Source of the DNA: Nitrospirota bacterium
Lineage (GTDB): Bacteria > Nitrospirota > Leptospirillia > Leptospirillales > Leptospirillaceae
Assembly (NCBI GenBank): GCA_021828525.1
Contig: JAJZGM010000015.1
Span: 1 to 13,326 of the forward strand
DNA: 13,326 bases
Reading direction: 5' to 3'
The notes under the pieces are model-generated. The model ran no database searches. It was not told where the DNA came from and saw nothing but the letters and a program-made list of their open reading frames with translations. Of the stretch, positions 7,664 through 13,326 are shown one piece after another. The position numbers and the translations under genes are program-made. Positions within the stretch are counted from its first letter, which is position 1, and every line of letters begins with the position of its first letter.

Positions 7664-8281
7664 TCAGATCCTCTTTTTGTAGCGGCCCAGATGAAAGGGG
7701 AGACCTCCAAGGGTTTCCCTCCAGGACTCTTCTTCCAGGAAAAGGCTTTTGACGGAGAGATCGGTGGTGCGGTCCAGGTGGCATCCGGCGGCGAGGTGCT
7801 TCCAGAGGGGGGTTGCCAGTCTCTGGATGGCCGCCAGGGGGGGAGAGTCGGAGAGGACATGTTCCATGAGAAAGAGGGTCCCCTCTTTTTTGAGCGTCCG
7901 GCTGATCTCTCCCAAGCTTGCCGGGAGGTCGTCGACGGAGCAGAGGACGAGGGTGACGACGATGCTGTCGAATGATTCATCCGGAAAGGGAAGGGCGGTG
8001 GCCGATCCCAGGACGGGAGAGCCCTTTCTGAGCAGTCCCTTCTCCAGTCCCTTCTTTAGCATGGGGGCAGAGCGGTCGAGAAAGACCGTCCGCGTGCCGG
8101 AAAGTCCCAGGAAAGGAAGGTTGCTCCCGGTTCCGGCCCCGATGTCGAGGACCGTTCCCCGGACTCCTGAGAGAAGGCGCGACCGGAGGGGAGAAAGGGT
8201 CTCCTTTTCGGTGCGGGCCAGAAGCGGATCGTAGACGGCGGCAAAGAGACGGTCATACCACCCAGGAAGTGAATCTTTCAT
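7664..8281 (-). CDS. Class I SAM-dependent methyltransferase (Methyltransf_11, METTL7/UbiE-like)
   Basis: 205 residues. Motif I is VLDIGAGTG (44-52), the acidic end of strand 2 is VFLDRS (D69), a motif II-like region is ATALPFPDESFD (94-105), and the strand-4/5 region is IVVTLVLCSVDD then GTLFLMEHVL. This is the Rossmann fold order of class I methyltransferases. The stretch LWKHLAAGCHLDR (159-171) resembles the 'W..xxxGCxxxR' region of METTL7-like enzymes, but the acceptor substrate cannot be assigned. The ATG (8281, minus strand) is preceded by GGAGG five bases away. It is divergent from the outer-membrane barrel gene (89 bases between starts) and convergent with the SUV3-like helicase, with 52 bases between stops and no clear terminator. 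No signal peptide or membrane span; cytoplasmic. Confidence 0.88.
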   Translation of the reverse strand: MKDSLPGWYDRLFAAVYDPLLARTEKETLSPLRSRLLSGVRGTVLDIGAGTGSNLPFLGLSGTRTVFLDRSAPMLKKGLEKGLLRKGSPVLGSATALPFPDESFDSIVVTLVLCSVDDLPASLGEISRTLKKEGTLFLMEHVLSDSPPLAAIQRLATPLWKHLAAGCHLDRTTDLSVKSLFLEEESWRETLGGLPFHLGRYKKRI

Positions 8282-8298
8282 CTTCCCTCCCTTTCCAT

Positions 8299-8327
8299 TA
8301 TTCTCATTCTAACTGGAAAACGTCCAA
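8299..8327 (-). promoter_or_regulatory. Possible promoter of the methyltransferase gene
   Basis: On the minus strand TTGGAC (8327-8322) is followed after 17 bases by AGAATA (8304-8299). The -10 match is poor and the leader would be only about 10 bases, so this is tentative. No convincing plus-strand promoter for the divergent barrel gene is seen in the same gap. Confidence 0.3.
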
Positions 8328-8370
8328 TTTTCTCCCGGACCATCCTTTGACCCTCTCCAAGGAGCCGATC

Positions 8371-8940
8371 ATGGCCCAATCAAAACGATCCGCCCGCTCC
8401 ATACTGTCAGCCCTGTTTGTGGCCGGAAGCCTTTTCCTTCAGCATCCCGGCGAATCCTCCGCTGCTGTTCTTCCGCTCAGCCTCTCCGTTCAGGGGATCG
8501 GAATCGGCGTTCTGTCGGGCCAGTCGGCCCTTACGAACAGCGTCGGGGGATATTCCGGAGGGGGATTCGGAGCGGGATTTCTGGGAACGCTCCATCTTTC
8601 CGACAACCTGGCCCTCCGGGGACAGGCAAACTACCTTCACTTCACCGGCAACCCCCTGATGACGGCCTTTCCCGTGACACTTGGTCTCGAGTACGATTTC
8701 CTGCATTTTACCGACCTTTTCTACTTTTACGGGGCTCTTGATGCCGGTTACAATAACACCCAGGCCGAGGGGACCGGGGGAAACAACTTTACCTGGGACG
8801 CCGCCCTGGGTCTCAATCTCGGGCCGGTCTATGCCGAAATACGCTACGCCCAGATTGCCGGACCCCTGGTGACGACAAGCCAGGGAAGCCTGGGAAGTCT
8901 GTCCTATGTGCCGGTCGTGGTCGGATTCACCTTTTTCTGA
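8371..8940 (+). CDS. Small outer-membrane beta-barrel protein
   Basis: 189 residues. Residues 1-31 are a Sec signal peptide: basic start (KRSARS), hydrophobic core (ILSALFVAGSLFL) and a probable cleavage after Ala31 or Ala32 (GESSAA). The mature part is rich in Gly, aromatic and alternating residues (LRGQANYLHF, GLEYDFLHF, YFYGALDAGY, VYAEIRYAQI), as in an eight-strand OmpA/OmpX-like or 'outer membrane protein beta-barrel domain' fold, and it ends in the aromatic signature VGFTFF expected for recognition by BamA. AAGGAG at 8359-8364, six bases before ATG 8371, fixes the start; the upstream in-frame ATG at 8269 would overlap the divergent methyltransferase and lacks a signal peptide. Cargo or role unknown. 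A hairpin and U-tract follow about 70 bases downstream. Confidence 0.82.
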   Translation: MAQSKRSARSILSALFVAGSLFLQHPGESSAAVLPLSLSVQGIGIGVLSGQSALTNSVGGYSGGGFGAGFLGTLHLSDNLALRGQANYLHFTGNPLMTAFPVTLGLEYDFLHFTDLFYFYGALDAGYNNTQAEGTGGNNFTWDAALGLNLGPVYAEIRYAQIAGPLVTTSQGSLGSLSYVPVVVGFTFF

Positions 8941-9007
8941 TCGGAGAAATCAAAATTATGGCGGGATCGCTCCTGGGAGGCCGGGAGCCTTCCCTCTCGA
9001 GAGCTAT

Positions 9008-9029
9008 GGGAAGGGATTCCTCCCCTTTT
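9008..9029 (+). terminator. Candidate terminator after the outer-membrane barrel gene
   Basis: GGGAAGG (9008-9014), loop GATT, CCTCCCC (9019-9025), then TTTT. The stem is six pairs with one A-C mismatch, so it is modest. The left arm could instead pair perfectly with CCTTCCC at 8988-8994. Confidence 0.4.
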
Positions 9030-9135
9030 GGCGAGGGATATTTTCAGAGCAGGGAGGAGGAATTGCAATGCCGCGGATTAAAGGACAGGAGCAGTGAATT
9101 GTCGATGGAAGAGCAAACGGAGTCTTCTGGGTTTG

Positions 9136-9211
9136 TGGTGCCGAGGGGCGGAATCGAACCGCCGACACGAGGCTTTTCAGGCCTCTGCTCTACCGACTGA
9201 GCTACCTCGGC
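9136..9211 (-). tRNA. tRNA-Phe (GAA)
   Basis: Read on the minus strand, a full cloverleaf of 76 bases is present. It has acceptor stem GCCGAGG/CCTCGGC, D stem GCTC/GAGC, anticodon stem GAGGC/GCCTC with loop CTGAAAA (anticodon GAA), T stem GGCGG/CCGCC with loop TTCGATT, discriminator A and an encoded CCA (9138-9136). The sequence is close to the standard bacterial tRNA-Phe. It is a single tRNA gene antisense to its neighbours, with its own promoter; no clear terminator was found on its 3' side. Confidence 0.97.
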
Positions 9212-9221
9212 ACAGCGCATG

Positions 9222-9251
9222 ACTATAATCGTTTCCCGGGTCGTGTGTCAA
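9222..9251 (-). promoter_or_regulatory. Promoter of tRNA-Phe
   Basis: On the minus strand, consensus TTGACA (9251-9246) is followed by an 18-base spacer and TATAGT (9227-9222). The start would fall about four bases before the mature tRNA end. An A/T tract (seven T on the minus strand, 9260-9254) just upstream of -35 could act as an UP element, and the GC-rich stretch after -10 (CATGCGC) is the type linked to stringent control. Confidence 0.8.
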
Positions 9252-9345
9252 CAAAAAAATTCCCGGAAATTCGGGCGGGAGACGACCGGAAAGACTGGAA
9301 AACAAAGGGGGCTTCCGACATTTCCTGAAAGAGGGGCGGGCTTTC

Positions 9346-9374
9346 TTGGAAAAGGATCCCGATCATGCTATAGT
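9346..9374 (+). promoter_or_regulatory. Promoter of bamA
   Basis: TTGGAA (9346-9351), exactly 17 bases, then TATAGT (9369-9374). The start point would be near 9381, leaving a leader of about 160 bases before bamA. It is divergent from the tRNA promoter, with about 95 bases between the two -35 boxes. Confidence 0.65.
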
Positions 9375-9380
9375 CTCGAA

Positions 9381-9541
9381 GGTTTGGACAAGATCAGGGG
9401 CTTTTTTGCCTCCCCGGGAACGGGCCCTTTATCCAGAGATTCCTCCCCTTGAGCCTTTGCAGGATATTCCGTTGAATGCATGTCTTATATTGAAAGATTG
9501 CCGCTCTTCGAGACATCCTTGCCCGCTTCTGCCCCGTCGTC
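9381..9541 (+). other. Long bamA leader with hairpin and short open frame
   Basis: Within the gap of about 330 bases between tRNA-Phe and bamA this is the transcribed part. It holds a hairpin GGGGC-TTTTTT-GCC(T)CC (9397-9413) and a 21-codon frame at 9480-9545. No ribosome site is visible directly before the bamA ATG. The part before the promoter (9252-9345) shows no gene. Confidence 0.4.
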
Positions 9542-9545
9542 ATGA
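9480..9545 (+). CDS. Possible 21-residue upstream ORF coupled to bamA
   Basis: ATG 9480 opens MSYIERLPLFETSLPASAPS and one more Ser, ending in TGA at 9543-9545. The stop overlaps the bamA ATG as ATGA. An AGGA at 9461-9464 lies 15 bases upstream, which is distant for a ribosome site. Its position would explain how bamA is translated without its own Shine-Dalgarno sequence, but a chance frame of this size is also quite possible. Confidence 0.3.
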   Translation: MSYIERLPLFETSLPASAPSS

Positions 9546-11962
9546 AACGGACCGGTTCATTGTCTGAATCTCACTCCGGACAGGCAGCCATCCGGACCGG
9601 ACGGACCGCTGTCTCCCCAATCTTTCCGGCCTTTCTCGCGCTCTTTCTCCCGCTCCTTCTGGGCCTGTGTCTTTTTTTTCCACACTCCTCCGGAGCGGCC
9701 GATGCCTCTGACCAAAATCTTGCCCCCGTCCTGATCACACGCATCGATATCGAGGGAAACCGGAAGATCGATACCGGAACCATTCGCCAGAAGATCCACA
9801 ACAAGGTGGGAGACCCCTTTTCGCAGTCGGCCATCTCCTCCGACCTCAAGTCCCTTTACCAGACCGGATACTTTGACCAGATCAGGGTCTACGCCCGGGG
9901 TTTCGAGGGAGGCGTGGCCCTGACATTCGTCGTGAGGGAGCGTCCGACCGTCGAAAAAATCAGTTTTGTGGGAAACAACAACCAGTCCGACTCAGACCTT
10001 CGTAAAAAGCTGACCATCCTTCCGGCCTCCTTCTACGACGGATACGAGGTTCACCAGAACGTGCGCCGGATTGAAGAGCTTTACCGGAAGTCGGGCTATT
10101 ACAACGCCTCCGTCGTTCCGGTCACCAGACGGATTTCGAACCGGAAGGTCGAACTGATTTTCCTTATTTCCGAAGGGACGGTCACCCATATCACCAAGGT
10201 GAGCTTTTCCGGAAACAAGGCCTACCCCGCCTCTGCTCTCCAGAAAAAGATCAAGACCAAGCCCTACAACTGGCTGACCTCATGGTGGACCGATTCGGGA
10301 ATCTACAAGAAGAGCCAGACCGATGAGGACATCCAGCGTCTCCGGGACTTCTATCTGAACCATGGCTACATCAACATCGCCGTGGGGGAGCCCAAGCGGA
10401 TCTTCCATCACCACCGGAAAACCATGGAAATCAAGTTTCCGCTGACAGAGGGGGACCAGTTCCGGATCGCTCGTGTGGGGGTCTCGGGGAATTCGCTTTT
10501 CAGCAAGAAGGACGTCCTGAAGGTCATCAAGACAAAGTCCGGGGAGGTTTTCTCAAGGAAGCGACTCCAGAAGGACATCAACAATTTGACGAAAAAATAC
10601 GGGCACAAGGGTTATGCCTTTGCCATCGTCACGCCCCAGATCGTTCCCAACATCCGGAAGAAAACCGTCAATCTGACCTTCCTGATCACCGAGGGAGGAC
10701 TGGTCCATATCCGGAAGATCAACATCGCCGGAAACGAACTGACGGGCGACAAGGTCATCCGGCGGGTCTTGGGGGTCCAGGAAGCAGGCATCATGGATAC
10801 CCAGGCCCTCCAGGATTCCTACCGGAACCTCAACAACCTCAATTTCTTCAAGAATGTCCAGATCGTTCCCCAGCAGGTGGGGGACAACCTGGTCGACCTC
10901 AACGTCAAGGTCAAGGAGAAGCCGACCGGGACCTTCTCCATCGGCGGCGGGTACAGCACGCTCTTCGGGGTCATGGGCATGGCGACCATTGCCCAGAACA
11001 ACATTTTCGGAACAGGAGACTCCGTCAGCCTCTCCGGCGAACTGGGAGGCTTCATCACCATGTACTCCCTCACCGTCACCGATCCCTATTTCCTGGATAC
11101 CCCGACGGCTGCCACCCTGTCCTTCTTCGACACCTTCATGGACTATTTCACCTACTGGAACAGCGCCCTGGGGGGTTCGTTGAGTCTGACCCGCCGGTTC
11201 GGGTATTATTTTTCCACCTCTATCTCCTGGCTGGTGGAGACCGAACAGATCTTTCTCGTGGCGGTCACACCCCAGCAGGCCCAGGAGGCGCCAGTTCTGG
11301 CCCCGTTCCTGCAACAAATAGGATACTGGACCCAGAGCGGACCCTCCATCGGATTTTCCTACGACCGGCGGGACAACTACATGCTTCCCCACCGGGGATA
11401 TCACGTTTGGGGAAACATCGGGGTTTACGGAGGGACCTTCGGGGGAGACACGTCCTTCTATCAGGCGACGGGAAATGCGACGGTCTTTTTCCCGATCACC
11501 GAGAAATCGACGCTCTCTTTCCACTTCGCGGTGGGCTACGAGAATCCCCTGGGGCCGGACGGCTTCATTCCGGTCTGGGACCGATTCTATGTCGGCGGAA
11601 TCTATTCGAACCGCGGATACAATTTCGGATTTGCCGGCCCCATGCCCTTCGGCTATCTGGTCGGCGGCGACAAGGAGCTGATCTTCAACGCCGACTATGT
11701 CTGGCCCATCTTTGCCAAATACGGGTTTTACGGAGACATCTTTTTCGACAATTCGGGGGAATATCTGCCGGGCCAGCCTCTCTCCCTTTCCGGCTTCGAC
11801 TGGCCGGGAACCGGCATCGGCATCATGTGGAACTCCCCCATGGGGCCCCTGACCCTCGATCTTGGCTGGCCCCTGGCGAACAACTCCTATATCAAGGGGT
11901 TCCCCGGCAACTATCCGGGACCTGTGGTCAATTTCGAGATGGGATCCCTCTATGGCGGGTGA
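9542..11962 (+). CDS. bamA: BamA, outer-membrane protein assembly factor (Omp85 family)
   Basis: 806 residues. A signal peptide with a long hydrophobic core (about 27-50, FLALFLPLLLGLCLFF) precedes five POTRA domains whose first strands I can place: LITRIDIEGNRKID (about 64), TVEKISFVGNNNQ (about 136), ITKVSFSGNKAYP (about 217), IARVGVSGNSLFS (about 310) and IRKINIAGNELTG (about 389). The 16-strand barrel starts near 463 (GTFSIGGGYS). The conserved loop-6 arginine motif of the family appears as SNRGYNFG (about 689-696). BamA is the essential outer-membrane pore that folds and inserts beta-barrel proteins; length matches the family (about 800). No good ribosome site precedes ATG 9542. The protein ends NFEMGSLYGG, so the final aromatic is followed by two glycines. 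It lies 72 bases before skp and near lpxD, the usual bacterial order. Confidence 0.95.
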   Translation: MKRTGSLSESHSGQAAIRTGRTAVSPIFPAFLALFLPLLLGLCLFFPHSSGAADASDQNLAPVLITRIDIEGNRKIDTGTIRQKIHNKVGDPFSQSAISSDLKSLYQTGYFDQIRVYARGFEGGVALTFVVRERPTVEKISFVGNNNQSDSDLRKKLTILPASFYDGYEVHQNVRRIEELYRKSGYYNASVVPVTRRISNRKVELIFLISEGTVTHITKVSFSGNKAYPASALQKKIKTKPYNWLTSWWTDSGIYKKSQTDEDIQRLRDFYLNHGYINIAVGEPKRIFHHHRKTMEIKFPLTEGDQFRIARVGVSGNSLFSKKDVLKVIKTKSGEVFSRKRLQKDINNLTKKYGHKGYAFAIVTPQIVPNIRKKTVNLTFLITEGGLVHIRKINIAGNELTGDKVIRRVLGVQEAGIMDTQALQDSYRNLNNLNFFKNVQIVPQQVGDNLVDLNVKVKEKPTGTFSIGGGYSTLFGVMGMATIAQNNIFGTGDSVSLSGELGGFITMYSLTVTDPYFLDTPTAATLSFFDTFMDYFTYWNSALGGSLSLTRRFGYYFSTSISWLVETEQIFLVAVTPQQAQEAPVLAPFLQQIGYWTQSGPSIGFSYDRRDNYMLPHRGYHVWGNIGVYGGTFGGDTSFYQATGNATVFFPITEKSTLSFHFAVGYENPLGPDGFIPVWDRFYVGGIYSNRGYNFGFAGPMPFGYLVGGDKELIFNADYVWPIFAKYGFYGDIFFDNSGEYLPGQPLSLSGFDWPGTGIGIMWNSPMGPLTLDLGWPLANNSYIKGFPGNYPGPVVNFEMGSLYGG

Positions 11963-11980
11963 CAACGGTCCCCGACAATC

Positions 11981-12012
11981 GGAGGAACGGGCCAATGGAT
12001 CCGTTCTCCTCC
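11981..12012 (+). repeat. Inverted repeat between bamA and skp
   Basis: GGAGGAACGG (11981-11990) and CCGTTCTCCTCC (12001-12012) can form a ten-pair stem with a two-base bulge and a ten-base loop. There is no U-tract, so it is more likely an RNA-processing or stability element than a terminator. The skp ribosome site follows about 12 bases later. Confidence 0.5.
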
Positions 12013-12034
12013 CTCACCAAGCAAAGGAGACTTG

Positions 12035-12607
12035 ATGACACGCATTCGACAGTCCGCCGCGGCAATTTTTGCGGCCGGGATCCTTCTTTTCACGGTGTCG
12101 CCAGCCATGGCCGACAGCAAGGTTGGAACAGTCGACATCCAGCAGGTCTTCCAGAAGACGAAGCTCGGGAAAGCCATTCAGGCTCACCTCAAGAACTTTG
12201 CCGACCGTCGCATCTCCAAGATGAGGACGGAGCAGAAGGCTCTCCAGGACGAGCAGGGACAGATCCGGCAGCAGGTGGGGGTGATCAGCAAGGATGCCCT
12301 CCGGGCCAAGGAGATAGAGTTCCAGAAGAAGGTTCAGGATTTCCAGAAGCGCCAGCAGAAGGTCCAGACCGAGATCGCCTCCGAGAGCTTTGTGGAGTTC
12401 CGGAAGTTTCTCGATGCGGTGAATGGCGCCACCGGGAGCCTGGGAAAGAAGTACGGTTTCACGGTGATTCTGTCCCAGCATCCCCTGCGCGTTCCCCTGG
12501 GACCCTATCCGCCTCCCTTCCAGTCCCCGCGTTACCTCTATATCAATCCTGATGCCGACATCACCCAGTCGGTCATCAAGTACGTCAACGAGCATGCGAA
12601 CCAGTAA
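12035..12607 (+). CDS. skp: Skp/OmpH periplasmic chaperone
   Basis: 190 residues. Signal peptide 1-26 (hydrophobic AAAIFAAGILLFTV, cleavage after AMA). The mature start KVGTVDIQQVFQKTKLGK is the family's first strand and helix; residues about 47-125 are a Lys/Gln/Glu-rich coiled coil (the tentacle), and the C-terminal part returns to the core (GFTVILSQ; YLYINPDADITQSVIKYVN), matching the family's 'D(I/L)T..V' ending. A proline-rich stretch (150-166, HPLRVPLGPYPPPF) lies where the family usually has a shorter link. Skp binds unfolded outer-membrane proteins in the periplasm and delivers them to BamA, encoded just upstream. ATG 12035 fits AAAGGAG at 12023-12029; a TTG three bases earlier is too close to the site. 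Probably co-transcribed with bamA and lpxD. Confidence 0.92.
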   Translation: MTRIRQSAAAIFAAGILLFTVSPAMADSKVGTVDIQQVFQKTKLGKAIQAHLKNFADRRISKMRTEQKALQDEQGQIRQQVGVISKDALRAKEIEFQKKVQDFQKRQQKVQTEIASESFVEFRKFLDAVNGATGSLGKKYGFTVILSQHPLRVPLGPYPPPFQSPRYLYINPDADITQSVIKYVNEHANQ

Positions 12608-12648
12608 GGGTCCATGCGCTCCGTCCTGAGGGCGGACTCCGGAAGAAC

Positions 12649-12664
12649 AAAAGGAGCTTCCTTG
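12649..12664 (+). promoter_or_regulatory. Ribosome binding site that selects the TTG start of lpxD
   Basis: AAAAGGAG (12649-12656) lies five bases before TTG 12662. An in-frame ATG at 12614 exists, but has only AAGGG three bases upstream and would add 16 residues not typical for LpxD. Confidence 0.65.
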
Positions 12665-13326
12665 ATCACACTTTCGCAGATCGCCGATCAGGTTGGCGGA
12701 GTTCTGGTAGGTTCCGACGGCAAGGAAGAGATACGCTCCATCCGCCCCATGAACGAGGCCGGTCCGCAGGACCTGACCTTTCTTGCCAATCCCAAGTACC
12801 GGAAGGCGGTTCCGGCCCTCAGGGCCGGAGCCATCCTCGTGCCGGAGATCCTACCCGAAGCCCAAATCCCCCAGATCGTTGTTCCTTCGCCTTACCTGGC
12901 GATGGCGCTCCTGCTCCAGCATTTCTTCCCCCTTCCGACCCCTTCCCGGGGGATCTCAGCCCAGGCGGCCGTCGATCCTTCCGCCCGTATCGCCCAAAAT
13001 GTGGAAATACGGCCGGGATGCGTAGTTGAGGCCGGAGCCGAGATCGGAAAAGGAACGATCCTCTTTGCGGGGTGCGTGGTCGGGGCAGGAGCCATGATCG
13101 GGGAACACTGCATTCTCCATCCGCGGGTCTCGGTCCTTGACCGGGTTCGGATCGGGAATCGGGTCATCGTCCAGAGCGGAACCGTCATAGGCTCCGATGG
13201 CTTCGGCTATGCCGAGGGGCCGGAGGGACAGCGCCTTAGAATCCCGCAGACGGGAACCGTCGTTCTTGAGGACGACGTGGAGATCGGAGCCAACGTGACC
13301 ATCGACCGAGCCACCTTCGGCGAAAC
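12662..13326 (+). CDS. lpxD: LpxD, UDP-3-O-acylglucosamine N-acyltransferase (partial, cut at window end)
   Basis: 221 codons are visible and the frame stays open to the window end. The N-terminus (ITLSQIADQVGGVLVG) and following domain (RPMNEAGPQDLTFLANPKY) match the LpxD uridine-binding domain. From about residue 107 left-handed beta-helix hexapeptides follow (AAVDPSARIAQNVEIRPG, VEAGAEIGKGTI, VGAGAMIGEHC), then the LpxD signature GSDGFGYA and NVTIDRA. The catalytic histidine region (the 'aHN' motif of the family) lies beyond the end. LpxD adds the second 3-hydroxyacyl chain to the glucosamine in lipid A synthesis, in the cytoplasm, acyl-ACP dependent. It starts at TTG 12662, 54 bases after skp, and the bamA–skp–lpxD order is the classical envelope cluster. 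The gene is fully normal up to the cut. Confidence 0.93.
   Translation, partial: MITLSQIADQVGGVLVGSDGKEEIRSIRPMNEAGPQDLTFLANPKYRKAVPALRAGAILVPEILPEAQIPQIVVPSPYLAMALLLQHFFPLPTPSRGISAQAAVDPSARIAQNVEIRPGCVVEAGAEIGKGTILFAGCVVGAGAMIGEHCILHPRVSVLDRVRIGNRVIVQSGTVIGSDGFGYAEGPEGQRLRIPQTGTVVLEDDVEIGANVTIDRATFGE

Noticed and set aside
8958..9200. 80-codon frame ending in the tRNA region (contains GGIEPPTRGF)
   Set aside because: That peptide is the well-known false translation of a tRNA complement; the tRNA-Phe is real.
9100..9260. tRNA-Phe as attachment site of an integrated element
   Set aside because: No integrase gene and no repeat of the tRNA 3' end seen in the window; neighbours are housekeeping genes.
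9254..9280. Minus-strand hairpin with seven T, possible terminator
   Set aside because: The stem is only four to five pairs and no minus-strand gene lies upstream; the T tract fits better as an UP element of the tRNA promoter.
10553..11995. 480-codon minus-strand open frame opposite bamA
   Set aside because: Composition is that of an antisense shadow in GC-rich DNA; the plus strand encodes an unmistakable BamA.
11407..12552. Plus-strand frame across the end of bamA and most of skp, with a GGAGG before an internal ATG at 11995
   Set aside because: Arg/Gly/Ser/Pro-rich alternative frame overlapping two certain genes; the GGAGG is part of the inverted repeat.
1..13326. CRISPR arrays, insertion sequences, phage genes
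   Set aside because: No spaced direct repeats, transposase or phage-like proteins were found on reading the window.

Overview
This is a GC-rich stretch (near 60 % G+C by eye) of a bacterial chromosome, densely coded and mostly on the plus strand. The bamA–skp–lpxD block marks a lipopolysaccharide-making diderm (Gram-negative type) bacterium. TTG and GTG starts, a PilZ protein, a YhaM-type exoribonuclease and an FAD/Fe-S glycolate or D-lactate type oxidase would fit a Nitrospirota lineage such as Leptospirillum. That placement is an inference from general character, not a database match.

Left part (1–1739): a protein of the prenyltransferase/squalene-cyclase alpha-alpha toroid repeat type (45–902), then a YcgR-like PilZ protein (966–1739, TTG start) likely to respond to cyclic di-GMP.

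Middle part (1781–7611): an apparent four-gene operon behind a perfect TATAAT box. It contains an OB-fold plus HD-domain 3'-5' exoribonuclease of the YhaM type, a 939-residue FAD-oxidase/Fe-S fusion that overlaps it by four bases, a 119-residue unknown protein, and a DExH helicase with the full motif set of the mitochondrial RNA helicase SUV3. An exoribonuclease and an SUV3-like helicase in one transcription unit resemble the parts of the mitochondrial RNA degradosome. This is the most unusual point of the window.

Centre right (7664–9541): a minus-strand class I methyltransferase, a divergent small outer-membrane beta-barrel protein, a minus-strand tRNA-Phe(GAA) with its own strong promoter, and about 330 bases of leader and promoter DNA in front of bamA. 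The leader holds a good promoter and a 21-codon open frame whose stop overlaps the bamA start.

Right end (9542–13326): bamA (outer-membrane protein insertase), skp/ompH (periplasmic chaperone) and the first part of lpxD (lipid A acyltransferase, cut by the window end). This is the classical envelope-biogenesis order. BamA folds outer-membrane proteins such as the barrel at 8371, Skp delivers them, and LpxD helps make the lipid A that surrounds them.
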